Origin: an uncultured Propionibacteriaceae bacterium
GTDB lineage: Bacteria; Actinomycetota; Actinomycetes; Propionibacteriales; Propionibacteriaceae
Direction: 5' to 3'
Assembly: GCA_937965785.1 (NCBI GenBank)
Contig: CALCKT010000043.1
Span: 102,410 to 166,409, forward strand
Length of the DNA stretch: 64,000 nucleotides
A model generated the notes under the pieces. It was given only the letters and a program-made list of their open reading frames with translations, was not told the origin of the DNA and did not search any database. Position 1 is the first letter of the stretch. Every line of letters starts with the position of its first letter. Of this stretch, positions 23,890-32,816 are shown piece by piece. The position numbers were made by a program, and so were the translations under genes.

Positions 23890-25356
23890 TTATCGCTGGT
23901 CGGCGGGATGGTCGTCCGCGGTTGCAACCTCGGGTGCATCCTCGGAGTAGATCCCGGGCGCGTCGTAGATCAGCGATGCCCCGTCGGCGGCCTTCCGGAG
24001 TTCGTGCGGGGCGATGGCGTGGGCGATGTGGTAGACGGCCACGGTCACGATGGTGCCGAGCGCGATACCACCCAGGGTGAACCCCTCGGTGATCGGGAGT
24101 TTCACGTCGCCGATGCCGATGATGATGCCCGCGGCAGCCGGGATCAGGTTGATGGGATTGCCGAAGTCGACGTGGTTCTCCTTCCAGATCTTCGCGCCCA
24201 GCAGGCCGATCATCCCGTACAGCACCACGCAGATCCCGCCCAGCACAGCACCGGGGGTGGCGGAGATCACCGCCCCGAACTTCGGTGACAGGCCGAAACA
24301 GATCGCGACCAGGGAGGCAACCACGTAGGCGGCCGTCGAGTAGACGCGGGTGGCGGCCATCACCCCGATGTTCTCCGCATAGGTGGTGGTCGGCCCGGCA
24401 CCCACGAGGGTCGCGAGCATCGAACCGCCACCGTCGGCGGCGATCGCGCGTCCCATCATCGGGTCCAGGTTCTCGCCCGTCATCTCCGCCACGGCCTTGA
24501 CGTGACCGGCGTTCTCGGCGATCAGCGCGATCACCACCGGCAGGGCGATGATGATGGCCCCCAGCGAGAACTGCGGAAGGTGGAAACCGACGACGTTGCC
24601 CGCGCCGCCGAAACGCCAGGTGGTCAGGTCGGTGACGGGCGGCAGGCCGAACCAGTTGGCGGCCTCGACGGCAGACCAGTCGACGCGCATTTTCTCGGTG
24701 ACGGTGCCGTCGGCGGCGGCGCTGCGCATCGGCCCGAAAGCCAGGTCGAAAACCCAGCTCAGGAGGTAGCCGGCCACCAGCGACAGGAAGATGGCGATGC
24801 GCCCGAGGAAACCGCGCAACCCCACGCTGAGCGCGATCACGATGAGCATGACGATGAACGCCAGCCACGGATCCTGCGGCCAGTAAACGTTCGCGACCAC
24901 CGGGGCCAGGTTGAAGCCGATCAGCATCACGACCGCACCGGTCACCACGGGTGGCAGGGTCTTGTGGATCACCCGGGAACCCGCGAAGTGGATGATCAGA
25001 CCCACCATGAACAGGGCCAACCCGACCACGAAGAGCGCACCCGAAAGGGTGGCCGGGTTGCCGCCCGCCGAGTAGATCGCAGTCGCGACACCCACGAAGG
25101 AGGCCGACGACCCGAGATAGCTCGGCACGCGGTGTTTCACGACGAGCAGGAAGATCAACGTCGCGATACCGCTCATCATCACCGCGAGCTGCGGGTTGAG
25201 TCCCATCAGAAGCGGGAACACGAAAGTGGCGCCGAACATCGCCACGACGTGCTGGGCTCCGAGCCCGATCGTGCGTCCCCAACCGAGCCGTTCGGTCGGG
25301 GCAACCACCGCCCCGGGAATGAGGATTCCGTTGTTGTGCAGCTTCCAGCCGAACAT
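23890..25356 (-). CDS. NCS2-family uracil/xanthine permease
   Basis: A 488-residue membrane transporter of the nucleobase-cation symporter-2 family, close in look to UraA-type uracil permeases (QHVVAMFGATFVFPLLMG near the N-terminus and an ENAGHVKAVAEMTGENL segment in the centre). About 12-14 hydrophobic helices are present. The Glu in AENAGHV corresponds to the conserved family position involved in nucleobase binding. The ATG at 25356 has the ribosome-binding site GAAAGGAC just upstream. In-frame codons further 5' run into REP-like repeats. Substrate could be uracil, xanthine or both. It is followed by trpB with a 10-bp gap. Confidence 0.9.
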   Translation of the reverse strand: MFGWKLHNNGILIPGAVVAPTERLGWGRTIGLGAQHVVAMFGATFVFPLLMGLNPQLAVMMSGIATLIFLLVVKHRVPSYLGSSASFVGVATAIYSAGGNPATLSGALFVVGLALFMVGLIIHFAGSRVIHKTLPPVVTGAVVMLIGFNLAPVVANVYWPQDPWLAFIVMLIVIALSVGLRGFLGRIAIFLSLVAGYLLSWVFDLAFGPMRSAAADGTVTEKMRVDWSAVEAANWFGLPPVTDLTTWRFGGAGNVVGFHLPQFSLGAIIIALPVVIALIAENAGHVKAVAEMTGENLDPMMGRAIAADGGGSMLATLVGAGPTTTYAENIGVMAATRVYSTAAYVVASLVAICFGLSPKFGAVISATPGAVLGGICVVLYGMIGLLGAKIWKENHVDFGNPINLIPAAAGIIIGIGDVKLPITEGFTLGGIALGTIVTVAVYHIAHAIAPHELRKAADGASLIYDAPGIYSEDAPEVATADDHPADQR

Positions 25357-25782
25357 TGCCCAGTCCTTTCGTCGCGGGCATGTTACTGCCCTTGCCGGGG
25401 TGGAAAACAAGTGGCGCCACCATTCATGAACAATTCGGAGGGTTTTCCCCGAAGCTGGTTGAGCCGGCCTGCGAGCGTCAGCGAGTGGGTCGTGTCGGGC
25501 CATTCTGAGTCAAGCTGGTTGAGCCGACCTGCGAGCGTCAGCGAGTGGGGCGTGTCGAAACCAGGGTGAGGGTGTCGGGGGTGTCGGGGTTGGGTTTGTT
25601 GTTCGGGTGCCGGGTGGTTTCGACTCGGGTCGCTCGTTCCTCGCTCCCCGGCTCAACCAGCGTCGGGGGTGGAAGTTGGTTGAGCCGGCCTGCGAGCGTC
25701 AGCGAGTGGGTCGTGTCGAAAACCGTGGTGATCGTGGGCGGGGATCCGGGGAAGGGCTTCGGGACCCGGCTAGGGTTGGGTC
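25357..25782. repeat. REP-like repeat cluster between the permease and FAD oxidoreductase genes
   Basis: No gene is supported. Two forward units start at 25451 and 25511, 60 bp apart, ending at 25562. A reverse unit occupies 25615-25662 (TGGTTTCGACTCGGGTCGC ... CTCAACCAGCG). Another forward unit follows at 25673-25724. The reverse and forward copies face each other and could form a long hairpin. The promoters of the two divergent genes must lie in the outer parts. Confidence 0.85.
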
Positions 25783-26886
25783 ATGGTGCTGGATGTGGTT
25801 GTGATCGGGGCCAGTGTCGCGGGGTTGACCGCGGCCCGACGCCTGGCCGCGGAGGGTTTTTCCGTGGCGGTTCTCGACCCGAACCAGGCACACGTGACCG
25901 CGGCCATCGGTCACGGGGTAGCGGCCTGCGCACATGCCAGCACCGTGGCGAACATGGCCGGTGCCTATGGCGACGAGGCGGCGCGGGAACACGTGAGACG
26001 CAACCTGGCGGGGCTGGAGGAGATCCGGGGGGTCGCGGCCGCCGGCGCGCTGGAACTGACCGAGGTGGAACTTCACGACCACTCCCTGGGTGTCGCCCTG
26101 GACCGGGAACTGAACCGGGTGCTGGAGCTGATCGGTGGCGGCGGGGCGGAGGTCTCGCTGCTGCCCGCCGAAGCGAGCAGCCGGGCGGCGGCGGGGCTGC
26201 GTTCCCCAGCGCTGCTGGTCGACCCGGCCGACTACGCCGCCATTTTGGAGGAGCAGGCCGAATCCGCCGGTGCCAGGATCCTTCACGACGTCACCGTCAC
26301 CCGGATCAAACGCCTCGACGGGGCAACCCAGGTGGCTTTCCGGCGGAACCTGGCGTGGTCACGGGACCTGGAGGTCCTCACCGCGCACGCCGTCGTCGAC
26401 ACCCTCGCGGTGAGCCCGTGGGGGTCGGTGGCGGGTGTGGGACGGCCGCAGTACGTGCCGACCCTGCGGTTGCGGGGCGTCGACGTGCCCGGGAAGGTGA
26501 CGTTGTTGGCCGGCCCGCCCACCTGGCTGATCCGTCCCATCGGTGACGAGGTGCTGCTGCTCGGCCCGAAATGCGCCCGCGTCCAGGTGACCGAGGCCGC
26601 GGCGGCGCTCAAGAACTGGGCCGCAACCGAGTTCGGGGCCCGCGACGTGACCCCGGGCCAGCTCATCATCGACCCCAGCGACCACGGCCGCCCGGTCGTC
26701 GGGGCCTCCGCGATACCGGGCGGTTTCTACACCCGCGGCAACGGCCGGGGTGAGCTGATGAACGGCACCGCTTCGGGCTGCTACCTGGCGGCCCTGCTGC
26801 TCGGGGTCGACGCGGCCCGCAGCGTGTCGCTGCCGTGGGGCTCGAAGGTGCGGGCCGGTGTGGGCCGGCTGCTGCGGCGTCGTTGA
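25783..26886 (+). CDS. FAD-dependent oxidoreductase (DAO/ThiO-like)
   Basis: A 367-residue flavoprotein. The N-terminal dinucleotide-binding motif is VVVIGASVAGLTAARRLA (GxSxxG in place of the usual GxGxxG) with the ribose-binding Asp in VAVLDPN. The C-terminal part (RPVVGASAIPGGFYTRGNGRGELMNG) resembles the DAO-family domain that closes over the flavin. It is probably cytosolic. The substrate cannot be told. The ATG at 25783 has no clear ribosome-binding site. It stands alone between repeats and an MFS gene in the same direction 113 bp on. Confidence 0.8.
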   Translation: MVLDVVVIGASVAGLTAARRLAAEGFSVAVLDPNQAHVTAAIGHGVAACAHASTVANMAGAYGDEAAREHVRRNLAGLEEIRGVAAAGALELTEVELHDHSLGVALDRELNRVLELIGGGGAEVSLLPAEASSRAAAGLRSPALLVDPADYAAILEEQAESAGARILHDVTVTRIKRLDGATQVAFRRNLAWSRDLEVLTAHAVVDTLAVSPWGSVAGVGRPQYVPTLRLRGVDVPGKVTLLAGPPTWLIRPIGDEVLLLGPKCARVQVTEAAAALKNWAATEFGARDVTPGQLIIDPSDHGRPVVGASAIPGGFYTRGNGRGELMNGTASGCYLAALLLGVDAARSVSLPWGSKVRAGVGRLLRRR

Positions 26887-26999
26887 GAACACCGGATCGT
26901 CTCGCCGCGACACCTTGACCGGTATGTGGCTGGCCGCCGGGGGATTTCAGTCGCCCCCGATACTGTCCTCAGCGGAATCGAAGCGACCCTAGGAGCCCC

Positions 27000-28415
27000 A
27001 TGAGCCAACCCGTACCCGACGAGCAACCCATGGCCTGGCGGTCGCTGTGGGCAATGGTGGTGGGGTTCTTCATGATCCTCGTCGACAGCACCATCGTCAC
27101 CGTCGCCGCCCCGACGATCATGCGCGAACTGAACGCGAACGTCACCTCTGTGGTGTGGGTGACGAGCGCCTACCTGCTGGCCTACGCGGTGCCGCTGCTG
27201 ATCACCGGACGCCTCGGCGACCGGTTCGGGCCGAAACGGGTCTACCTGATCGGGTTGGTGGTCTTCACCCTCGCATCCCTGGGATGTGGCCTCACCACCA
27301 CCGTCGAGCTGCTCATCGCCGCCCGGGTGGTGCAGGGGCTGGGCGCCGCGTTGATGACCCCGCAGACCATGACCATCATCACCCGCGTCTTCCCGCCACA
27401 CCAGCGTGGGATGGCGATGGCCGTTTGGGGTGCGACGGCCGGGCTGGCGATGCTCATCGGCCCGATGCTGGGTGGTTTGCTGATCGGGTTGCTCGGCTGG
27501 GAGTGGATCTTCTTCATCAACATCCCCATCGGGGTGGCAGGCTACGTCGCGGCGCAGCGTCTCGTCCCGAACCTGGAACAGCACGCGCACCGTTTCGACT
27601 GGGCAGGGGTGGTGCTCTCCGGCATCGGGTTGTTCTGCATCGTCTTCGGTCTGCAGGAAGCCAGCACCCACGACTGGGGGGTGATCGCGGGTCCCGTCTC
27701 CGTCTGGTCGCTGCTGGTGGTCGGGGTCTGTTTCCTCGTTGCCTTCGTGGTGTGGCAGTGGCTCAACCCGAACGAGCCACTGATGCCCTTGAAACTGTTC
27801 AGGGACCGGAACTTCTCCGTCGCGAACCTGGCCATCGCCCTGGTCGGGATGACCGGTGTCGCCACCCCTTACCCGCTGATGATCTGGGCCCAGCAGGCCC
27901 GCGGGATGAGCCCGCTGCTCGCTGCCCTGGTGAACGCACCCGCCGCGGTGGTCACTCTGATCGTGGCGAAATGGAGCGGGCAACTGGTCAACCGGGTGCA
28001 TCCCCGCTACCTGACCGTCACCGGGGGACTGGTGTGGGCCTCCTCGTTGCTGGCGGCCGGGCGTTTCCTCGACACCACGACACCGGTGTGGGTGCCGATC
28101 GTCCTGCTGACCTTCACCGGCGTGGCCAGCAGCATGGTGTTCGGGCCGCTGTCCACCGCCGCGACGGCGAACCTGCCCGCGACCCATGCCGGTGCCGGGT
28201 CTGGGGTCTACAACGCCACCCGGCAGATGGGCTCGGTGCTTGGCAGTGCCGTCGTCGCAACCGTGATGAGCACCCTGCTGGCCACTTCGCCGCAAACCCC
28301 CGACGGCGTCGCTGCAGCCATGTCGGGGACTCTGCTGCTGCCCGTGGCCTCGATTTTCACGGTGGCCGTCATCGCCTGTTTCCTCGAACGCCCGAAGCAC
28401 CAGCGGAAGAACTGA
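27000..28415 (+). CDS. MFS drug exporter, DHA2 (EmrB/QacA) type
   Basis: A 471-residue transporter with about 14 hydrophobic helices. Motif A is GRLGDRFGPKRVYLIG between helices 2 and 3. The DHA2 signature near helix 1 is VDSTIVTVAAPTIMRELN, and motif C in helix 5 is WGATAGLAMLIGPMLGGLL. It should expel hydrophobic or cationic compounds using the proton gradient. The ATG at 27000 follows TAGGAGCCCC. It is convergent with the mannosyltransferase gene, with a 32-bp gap. No dedicated regulator is adjacent. Confidence 0.92.
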   Translation: MSQPVPDEQPMAWRSLWAMVVGFFMILVDSTIVTVAAPTIMRELNANVTSVVWVTSAYLLAYAVPLLITGRLGDRFGPKRVYLIGLVVFTLASLGCGLTTTVELLIAARVVQGLGAALMTPQTMTIITRVFPPHQRGMAMAVWGATAGLAMLIGPMLGGLLIGLLGWEWIFFINIPIGVAGYVAAQRLVPNLEQHAHRFDWAGVVLSGIGLFCIVFGLQEASTHDWGVIAGPVSVWSLLVVGVCFLVAFVVWQWLNPNEPLMPLKLFRDRNFSVANLAIALVGMTGVATPYPLMIWAQQARGMSPLLAALVNAPAAVVTLIVAKWSGQLVNRVHPRYLTVTGGLVWASSLLAAGRFLDTTTPVWVPIVLLTFTGVASSMVFGPLSTAATANLPATHAGAGSGVYNATRQMGSVLGSAVVATVMSTLLATSPQTPDGVAAAMSGTLLLPVASIFTVAVIACFLERPKHQRKN

Positions 28416-28447
28416 CCCCGAAGCCGCTCGCCCCGACGACCGGCGTG

Positions 28448-30160
28448 TCAGATCCAGGTGCCGAACCACATGCGCATCAGCCACTCGGGGCGGGTCAGCA
28501 GGCCGTCGGTGAGGATCGGGTAGATGAACATGAAGTGCAGGACCACCAGGCCGACCGCTGAACCCACCACCAAGGCCCGTGCCCGGCGTTTCGGGTGTTT
28601 CGCGGGGCCCAGGATCTTGCCCAGCGCCATCGCCAGCCCCGTCACGTAGAAGGGCAGCAGCACGATGGCGTAGAAGAAGAACAACGGGCGGGCCGCGAAC
28701 TGGAACCAAGGCAGCCACACCGCCAGCACACCCAGGACGGGAACGGCGAACCGCCAGTCACGGCGACCCAGCCACCACCAGATGCCCGCGACCAGCGCGG
28801 CGCAGGCCATCCACCACAGCACCGGGGTGCCAATACCGGAGATCACCCGCAGGCAGGTGGTGCCGACGGCCTCGCAACCCTGATCACCCGGCTGGATGTC
28901 GTTCTGGGCGTCGATACCGATCGGCCGCACCATCACCAACCAACCCAGCGGATGGGCCTCGTAGGGGTGTTCCGCATCGACCATCATGGTGTTGCCCGTG
29001 TGGAACGAGAAAGCGGAGACGTGGTAGTTCCACAACGCCCCGAGGTCGGCTCCGAGCAGTTTCACGACGGGATTGTCCGGGTTCTTGGTCCCCCAGTCAC
29101 GCAGGTAACCACCCGAGGTGGTCAACCAGCCCGTCCACGAGGCGATGTAGACGGGAACCGCCAGCACCACCGTCGACAGGAAGGCCATGGGGGCGTCCCC
29201 GAACAGCGACCTCCACAGGCCCAGGACGTGGGCGTAGAGGATCAGGCCTCCGACGGCACCGACCAGCAGGGCGCCCTGCACGTAACCGGCACGGGAACCG
29301 ACGATGACCGTGGCGCAGAGCATGAAAACCGCCGCCACGCTCCAGGTGAGCCAGGTGACCTCGAGTCGCCGGCCCGCACCGGCAAGCCTGCGGGCCCCGA
29401 TGTCCCAGGCCACGGTCAGGATCCCGAACACCGCCACCGCGTAGACGGAATTCCACTTCACCGCGCAGGCCGCGCCGAACATCACCCCGGCGACGAGCCG
29501 CCAGGGCCTGAACAGGACCAGCGGCCCGTAGTCGCCGTCCAGGGAGTCCAGGTTGTTTCTGCGCAGGTGACCGGCCAGCCGCAGCCGGAACCAGTCGCGA
29601 TCCGCGACCAGCGCGGCAACGGCGGCCAGCACGAAGACGGCCTGGAAGATGTCCAGCAGCGCGATCCGGCTCATGGTGAAGGCCAGACCGTCGAAGGTGA
29701 TCAGCAACCCGGCGATGCCTCCGACCAGCGTGGAACGCGACAGGCGGCGCGCCAGCCGCACCGTCAGCAACACCAGCAGCGCCCCGAAGACGCAGGCCGA
29801 GATCCGCCACCCGAAGGGGGTCATCCCGAAGAAGTGTTCGCCGACAGCGATCAGCCACTTGCCCAGCGGCGGATGCACCACGTAGGCCGGGTTGTCGGTG
29901 AAACCACTCAGGTCACCGTCCGCGATCCTGGAGTCCGTGTTGAACTGCTTGTTGTCCAGCCACTGCCTTTCGTATCCGGAGTGCAGCAGCCCCCAGGCGT
30001 CCTTCGCGTAGTAGGTCTCGTCGAAGACGATCTTCCCCGGGAACTCGAGGTTCCGCACGCGGATCAGGAAAGCGAAGACCGCGAGACCCACGGCTACCAA
30101 CCAACCGGCCAGCCGGTCCTGGAGCCGACCGTCCTCAAGCGCCTCGATAGTCCTCACCAC
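28448..30160 (-). CDS. Protein O-mannosyltransferase (GT39)
   Basis: A 570-residue multi-helix membrane enzyme that transfers mannose from polyprenyl-phosphate-mannose to secreted proteins. The first loop carries the catalytic acidic pair in FPGKIVFDETYYAKDAW, followed by VHPPLGKWLIA. Further family signs are GFAM-like membrane turns and FARDIL-like loops seen here as WRISACVFGALL and MSRIALLDIFQ. It is divergent from rsmI, 93 bp between the starts, an arrangement common in Actinobacteria. Its presence agrees with O-mannosylated exported proteins such as the Ser/Thr/Pro-rich metallopeptidase further on. Confidence 0.92.
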   Translation of the reverse strand: MVRTIEALEDGRLQDRLAGWLVAVGLAVFAFLIRVRNLEFPGKIVFDETYYAKDAWGLLHSGYERQWLDNKQFNTDSRIADGDLSGFTDNPAYVVHPPLGKWLIAVGEHFFGMTPFGWRISACVFGALLVLLTVRLARRLSRSTLVGGIAGLLITFDGLAFTMSRIALLDIFQAVFVLAAVAALVADRDWFRLRLAGHLRRNNLDSLDGDYGPLVLFRPWRLVAGVMFGAACAVKWNSVYAVAVFGILTVAWDIGARRLAGAGRRLEVTWLTWSVAAVFMLCATVIVGSRAGYVQGALLVGAVGGLILYAHVLGLWRSLFGDAPMAFLSTVVLAVPVYIASWTGWLTTSGGYLRDWGTKNPDNPVVKLLGADLGALWNYHVSAFSFHTGNTMMVDAEHPYEAHPLGWLVMVRPIGIDAQNDIQPGDQGCEAVGTTCLRVISGIGTPVLWWMACAALVAGIWWWLGRRDWRFAVPVLGVLAVWLPWFQFAARPLFFFYAIVLLPFYVTGLAMALGKILGPAKHPKRRARALVVGSAVGLVVLHFMFIYPILTDGLLTRPEWLMRMWFGTWI

Positions 30161-30253
30161 GCGGACAGTCTAGGGGAGGGGGGTGCAGCGAACCGCCGGC
30201 CGGCATCGCCGCAACCGGGCGTGACTTCCGCAACAGGGCCTAGGCTGGCCGGC

Positions 30254-31102
30254 ATGGAACCCACGCGAGGCCGGCTGGTGCTGGCGGCCACCCCCATCGG
30301 TTCGCACACCCACGCCAGCCCGGCGCTGCGGGAGGCCCTGGCGAGCGCCGATGTGATCGCCGCCGAGGACACCCGCCGCCTGGCCACGCTGCTGCGCCGC
30401 ATCGATGTGACCACCACCGCCAGGGTGTTGTCCTGTTTCGAGGGCAACGAGACCTCCCGCACCGCCGAACTGGTCGAGGCGGTGGCCGACGGGCAGGACG
30501 TGGTGCTGGTCACCGACGCTGGCATGCCGTCGGTCAGCGACCCCGGGTACCGCCTCGTGGTGGCCTGTGTTGAACGCGACCTGCCGGTCACCGCGGTTCC
30601 CGGGCCATCGGCGGTGCTGACGGCACTGGCGGTCTCCGGTCTGCCCAGCGACCGGTTCTGTTTCGAGGGTTTCCTGCCCCGGAAGACGGGGGAGAGGCGC
30701 GCCCGGCTGGCGGGACTGGCGGCCGAGGAACGCACCATGATCTTCTTCGAGGCCCCGCACCGGCTCCACGAATGGCTGCTCGACGCCGTCGATGTGCTCG
30801 GCGCGGATCGGCGGGCCGTGATCTGCCGGGAATTGACGAAACCCCACGAGGAAATCGTCCGGGACGACCTGGCCGGGCTGGCCGGGTGGGCCGCCGGCGG
30901 GGTGCGCGGCGAGGTCACCGTCGTCGTCGCCGGGGCGGAACCGGTCCGGGTCGGGACGGGCGAGGCCCTGGAGCTGGTGGCCTCCCGGATCGCGGATGGT
31001 GAGAAACTGTCCCGGGCCGTGCGTGTCGTCGCCGACCTGCTCGGGGTCCCACGCAAGGAACTCTACGAGGCCGCGCTGGCGGCCAGGAAGAAGGAACAAT
31101 GA
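30254..31102 (+). CDS. rsmI: 16S rRNA (cytidine1402-2'-O)-methyltransferase RsmI
   Basis: A 282-residue tetrapyrrole-methylase-fold enzyme that methylates the ribose of C1402 in 16S rRNA. Visible motifs are LVLAATPIG at the N-terminus, VIAAEDTRRLATLL, DAGMPSVSDPGYRLV and GPSAVLTALAVSGLP. The ATG at 30254 gives the correct N-terminus. Its stop overlaps the ATG of tatD by 4 bp, forming the first pair of an rsmI-tatD-rsmA-ispE run. Confidence 0.96.
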   Translation: MEPTRGRLVLAATPIGSHTHASPALREALASADVIAAEDTRRLATLLRRIDVTTTARVLSCFEGNETSRTAELVEAVADGQDVVLVTDAGMPSVSDPGYRLVVACVERDLPVTAVPGPSAVLTALAVSGLPSDRFCFEGFLPRKTGERRARLAGLAAEERTMIFFEAPHRLHEWLLDAVDVLGADRRAVICRELTKPHEEIVRDDLAGLAGWAAGGVRGEVTVVVAGAEPVRVGTGEALELVASRIADGEKLSRAVRVVADLLGVPRKELYEAALAARKKEQ

Positions 31103-31962
31103 CCCTTCCAGAACATCTGCCGGCTGCGCCTGACATGCTTCCCGCGCATGTCATCGACAATCACACCCATCTGGGATCCACCACCGAGTACTCCGGTCTC
31201 GGTGTCTCGGATTCACTCGATGCCGCGGGCCTGGTCGGGGTGACCGGGGTGGTGGACGTCGGCTGCGACGTGCCGTCCTCGCGCGCCGCGGCGCAGCTGG
31301 CGGCAACCGACCCCAGGGTCCGGGCCGCCGTCGCCATCCACCCCAACGACGCCGCCCGGCTCTTCCAGCGCGACGGTCTGGCGGCCCTCGACGCCGAGCT
31401 CGCGGAGCTGCCCGCCCTGGCCGCGCTGCCCGGGGTGGTGGCGGTCGGTGAAACCGGTCTGGACTATTACCGCACCCGTGATGCGGAGGCCCAACAGGTG
31501 CAGGCCCACAGTTTCCGGTTCCACATCGCACTGGCCCGGGAGAGGAACCTCACCCTCGTCATCCACGACCGCGACGCCCATGCGGACATTCTGAAGGTCC
31601 TCGATTCCGTGGAACTTCCCGAGCGGGTCGTGATGCACTGCTTCTCCGGGGACGCGGACTTCGCCCGCGAATGCGCGGATCGTGGTTTCTGGTTGTCCTA
31701 CCCGGGGGTGGTGACCTTCGGGTCGGCCGGGGCGCTGCGGGAGGCGGTGAAGGTGACGCCCCTGGAACGCATCCTCGTCGAGACCGACGCCCCCTACCTC
31801 ACGCCGAAACCGCAGCGCGGCAAACCCAACGCCCCCTACCTGCTGCCCCACACCGTCGTCTTCCTGGCCGGCCTGCTCGGCATCGGCCTGGCAGATTTCT
31901 GCCGCCGGGTGACGGCCAACACCGAGGCCGCCTACGCGACCCGCTGGGGTGGCGATGACTGA
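31099..31962 (+). CDS. tatD: TatD-family metal-dependent deoxyribonuclease
   Basis: A 287-residue TIM-barrel hydrolase. Metal ligands are seen in DNHTHLG, GETGLDYYRT (Glu), VIHDRDAHAD, HCFSGD and ETDAPYLTPKP. It acts as a 3'-5' DNase in repair or nucleic-acid turnover. The start ATG overlaps the rsmI stop (ATGA). The stop overlaps the start region of rsmA, so the genes are coupled. The first 17 residues before VIDNHTH are longer than in some homologues. Confidence 0.95.
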   Translation: MTLPEHLPAAPDMLPAHVIDNHTHLGSTTEYSGLGVSDSLDAAGLVGVTGVVDVGCDVPSSRAAAQLAATDPRVRAAVAIHPNDAARLFQRDGLAALDAELAELPALAALPGVVAVGETGLDYYRTRDAEAQQVQAHSFRFHIALARERNLTLVIHDRDAHADILKVLDSVELPERVVMHCFSGDADFARECADRGFWLSYPGVVTFGSAGALREAVKVTPLERILVETDAPYLTPKPQRGKPNAPYLLPHTVVFLAGLLGIGLADFCRRVTANTEAAYATRWGGDD

Positions 31963-32812
31963 TACCGGTCTGCTGGATCCCGCATCGGTGCGGCGCATCG
32001 CCGCCGAACTGGAGCTCCGCCCCACCAAACAGCGCGGCCAGAACTTCGTCATCGACGCCAACACGGTGCGGCGCATCGTCTCGCTGTCCGGGATCGGACC
32101 CGACGACGTGGTGTTGGAGATCGGGCCCGGGCTGGGGTCGCTGACCCTCGGTCTGCTGGAGGTGGCGAGCGAGGTGAGCGCCATCGAGATCGATGAACGC
32201 CTCGCAGGAAGGCTGGGGACCACCGTCGCGCAACGGCTGGGCCGGGACGTGGCGGCGCGCCTGAACGTGGTGGCCGCCGACGCCATGACCGTCACGGAAC
32301 TGCCGGGCCGGCCGCCGACCGCGGTGGTCGCGAACCTGCCGTACAACGTGTCGGTGCCGGTGCTGATGCATCTCCTGGAGAGTTTCCCGTCGTGGCAGCG
32401 GGGTTTGGTGATGGTGCAGCTGGAGGTTGCCGACCGGCTCGCGGCGCAACCCGGTTCGAAGGTCTACGGGGCCCCCAGCGCGAAACTGGCGTGGTGGGCC
32501 TCGGCGAAGCGGGTCGGCACCGTGCCCCCGAAGGTGTTCTGGCCCGTGCCGAACGTCGACTCGGGGCTGGTGCGGCTGGAACGCCGCGACCCACCCGCGA
32601 CCACCGCCACCCGGGAACGGACCTTCGCCGTGATCGACGCGGCCTTCGCGTCGCGCCGCAAAATGCTGCGGGCGGCGCTGTCAGGGATGTTCGGTTCCTC
32701 GGCTGCGGCCTCCGAGGCCATTGAATCGGCGGGCATCGATCCACAGGCCCGGGGCGAGGCCCTGGGCATCACGGAATTCGCCGCCATCGCGAGCAGGCAG
32801 CAGGTAGGTTGA
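31955..32812 (+). CDS. rsmA: 16S rRNA dimethyladenosine transferase RsmA (KsgA)
   Basis: A 285-residue enzyme that dimethylates A1518 and A1519 of 16S rRNA. The N-terminal RPTKQRGQNFVID signature, the SAM-binding VLEIGPGLGSLT, the catalytic NLPYNVSVPVLMH and WPVPNVDSGLVRL are all present. I choose the ATG at 31955, which overlaps tatD by 8 bp; a GTG two codons earlier (31949) is possible. In many Actinobacteria an rpfB gene lies between tatD and rsmA; it is absent here. Confidence 0.96.
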   Translation: MTDTGLLDPASVRRIAAELELRPTKQRGQNFVIDANTVRRIVSLSGIGPDDVVLEIGPGLGSLTLGLLEVASEVSAIEIDERLAGRLGTTVAQRLGRDVAARLNVVAADAMTVTELPGRPPTAVVANLPYNVSVPVLMHLLESFPSWQRGLVMVQLEVADRLAAQPGSKVYGAPSAKLAWWASAKRVGTVPPKVFWPVPNVDSGLVRLERRDPPATTATRERTFAVIDAAFASRRKMLRAALSGMFGSSAAASEAIESAGIDPQARGEALGITEFAAIASRQQVG

Positions 32813-32816
32813 GCCC

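Noticed and set aside
26781..28718. 645-codon minus-strand frame opposite the MFS gene
   Set aside because: Composition is low-complexity (Gly/Asp/His/Gln-rich) and it covers a clear transporter on the other strand, so it is a shadow.
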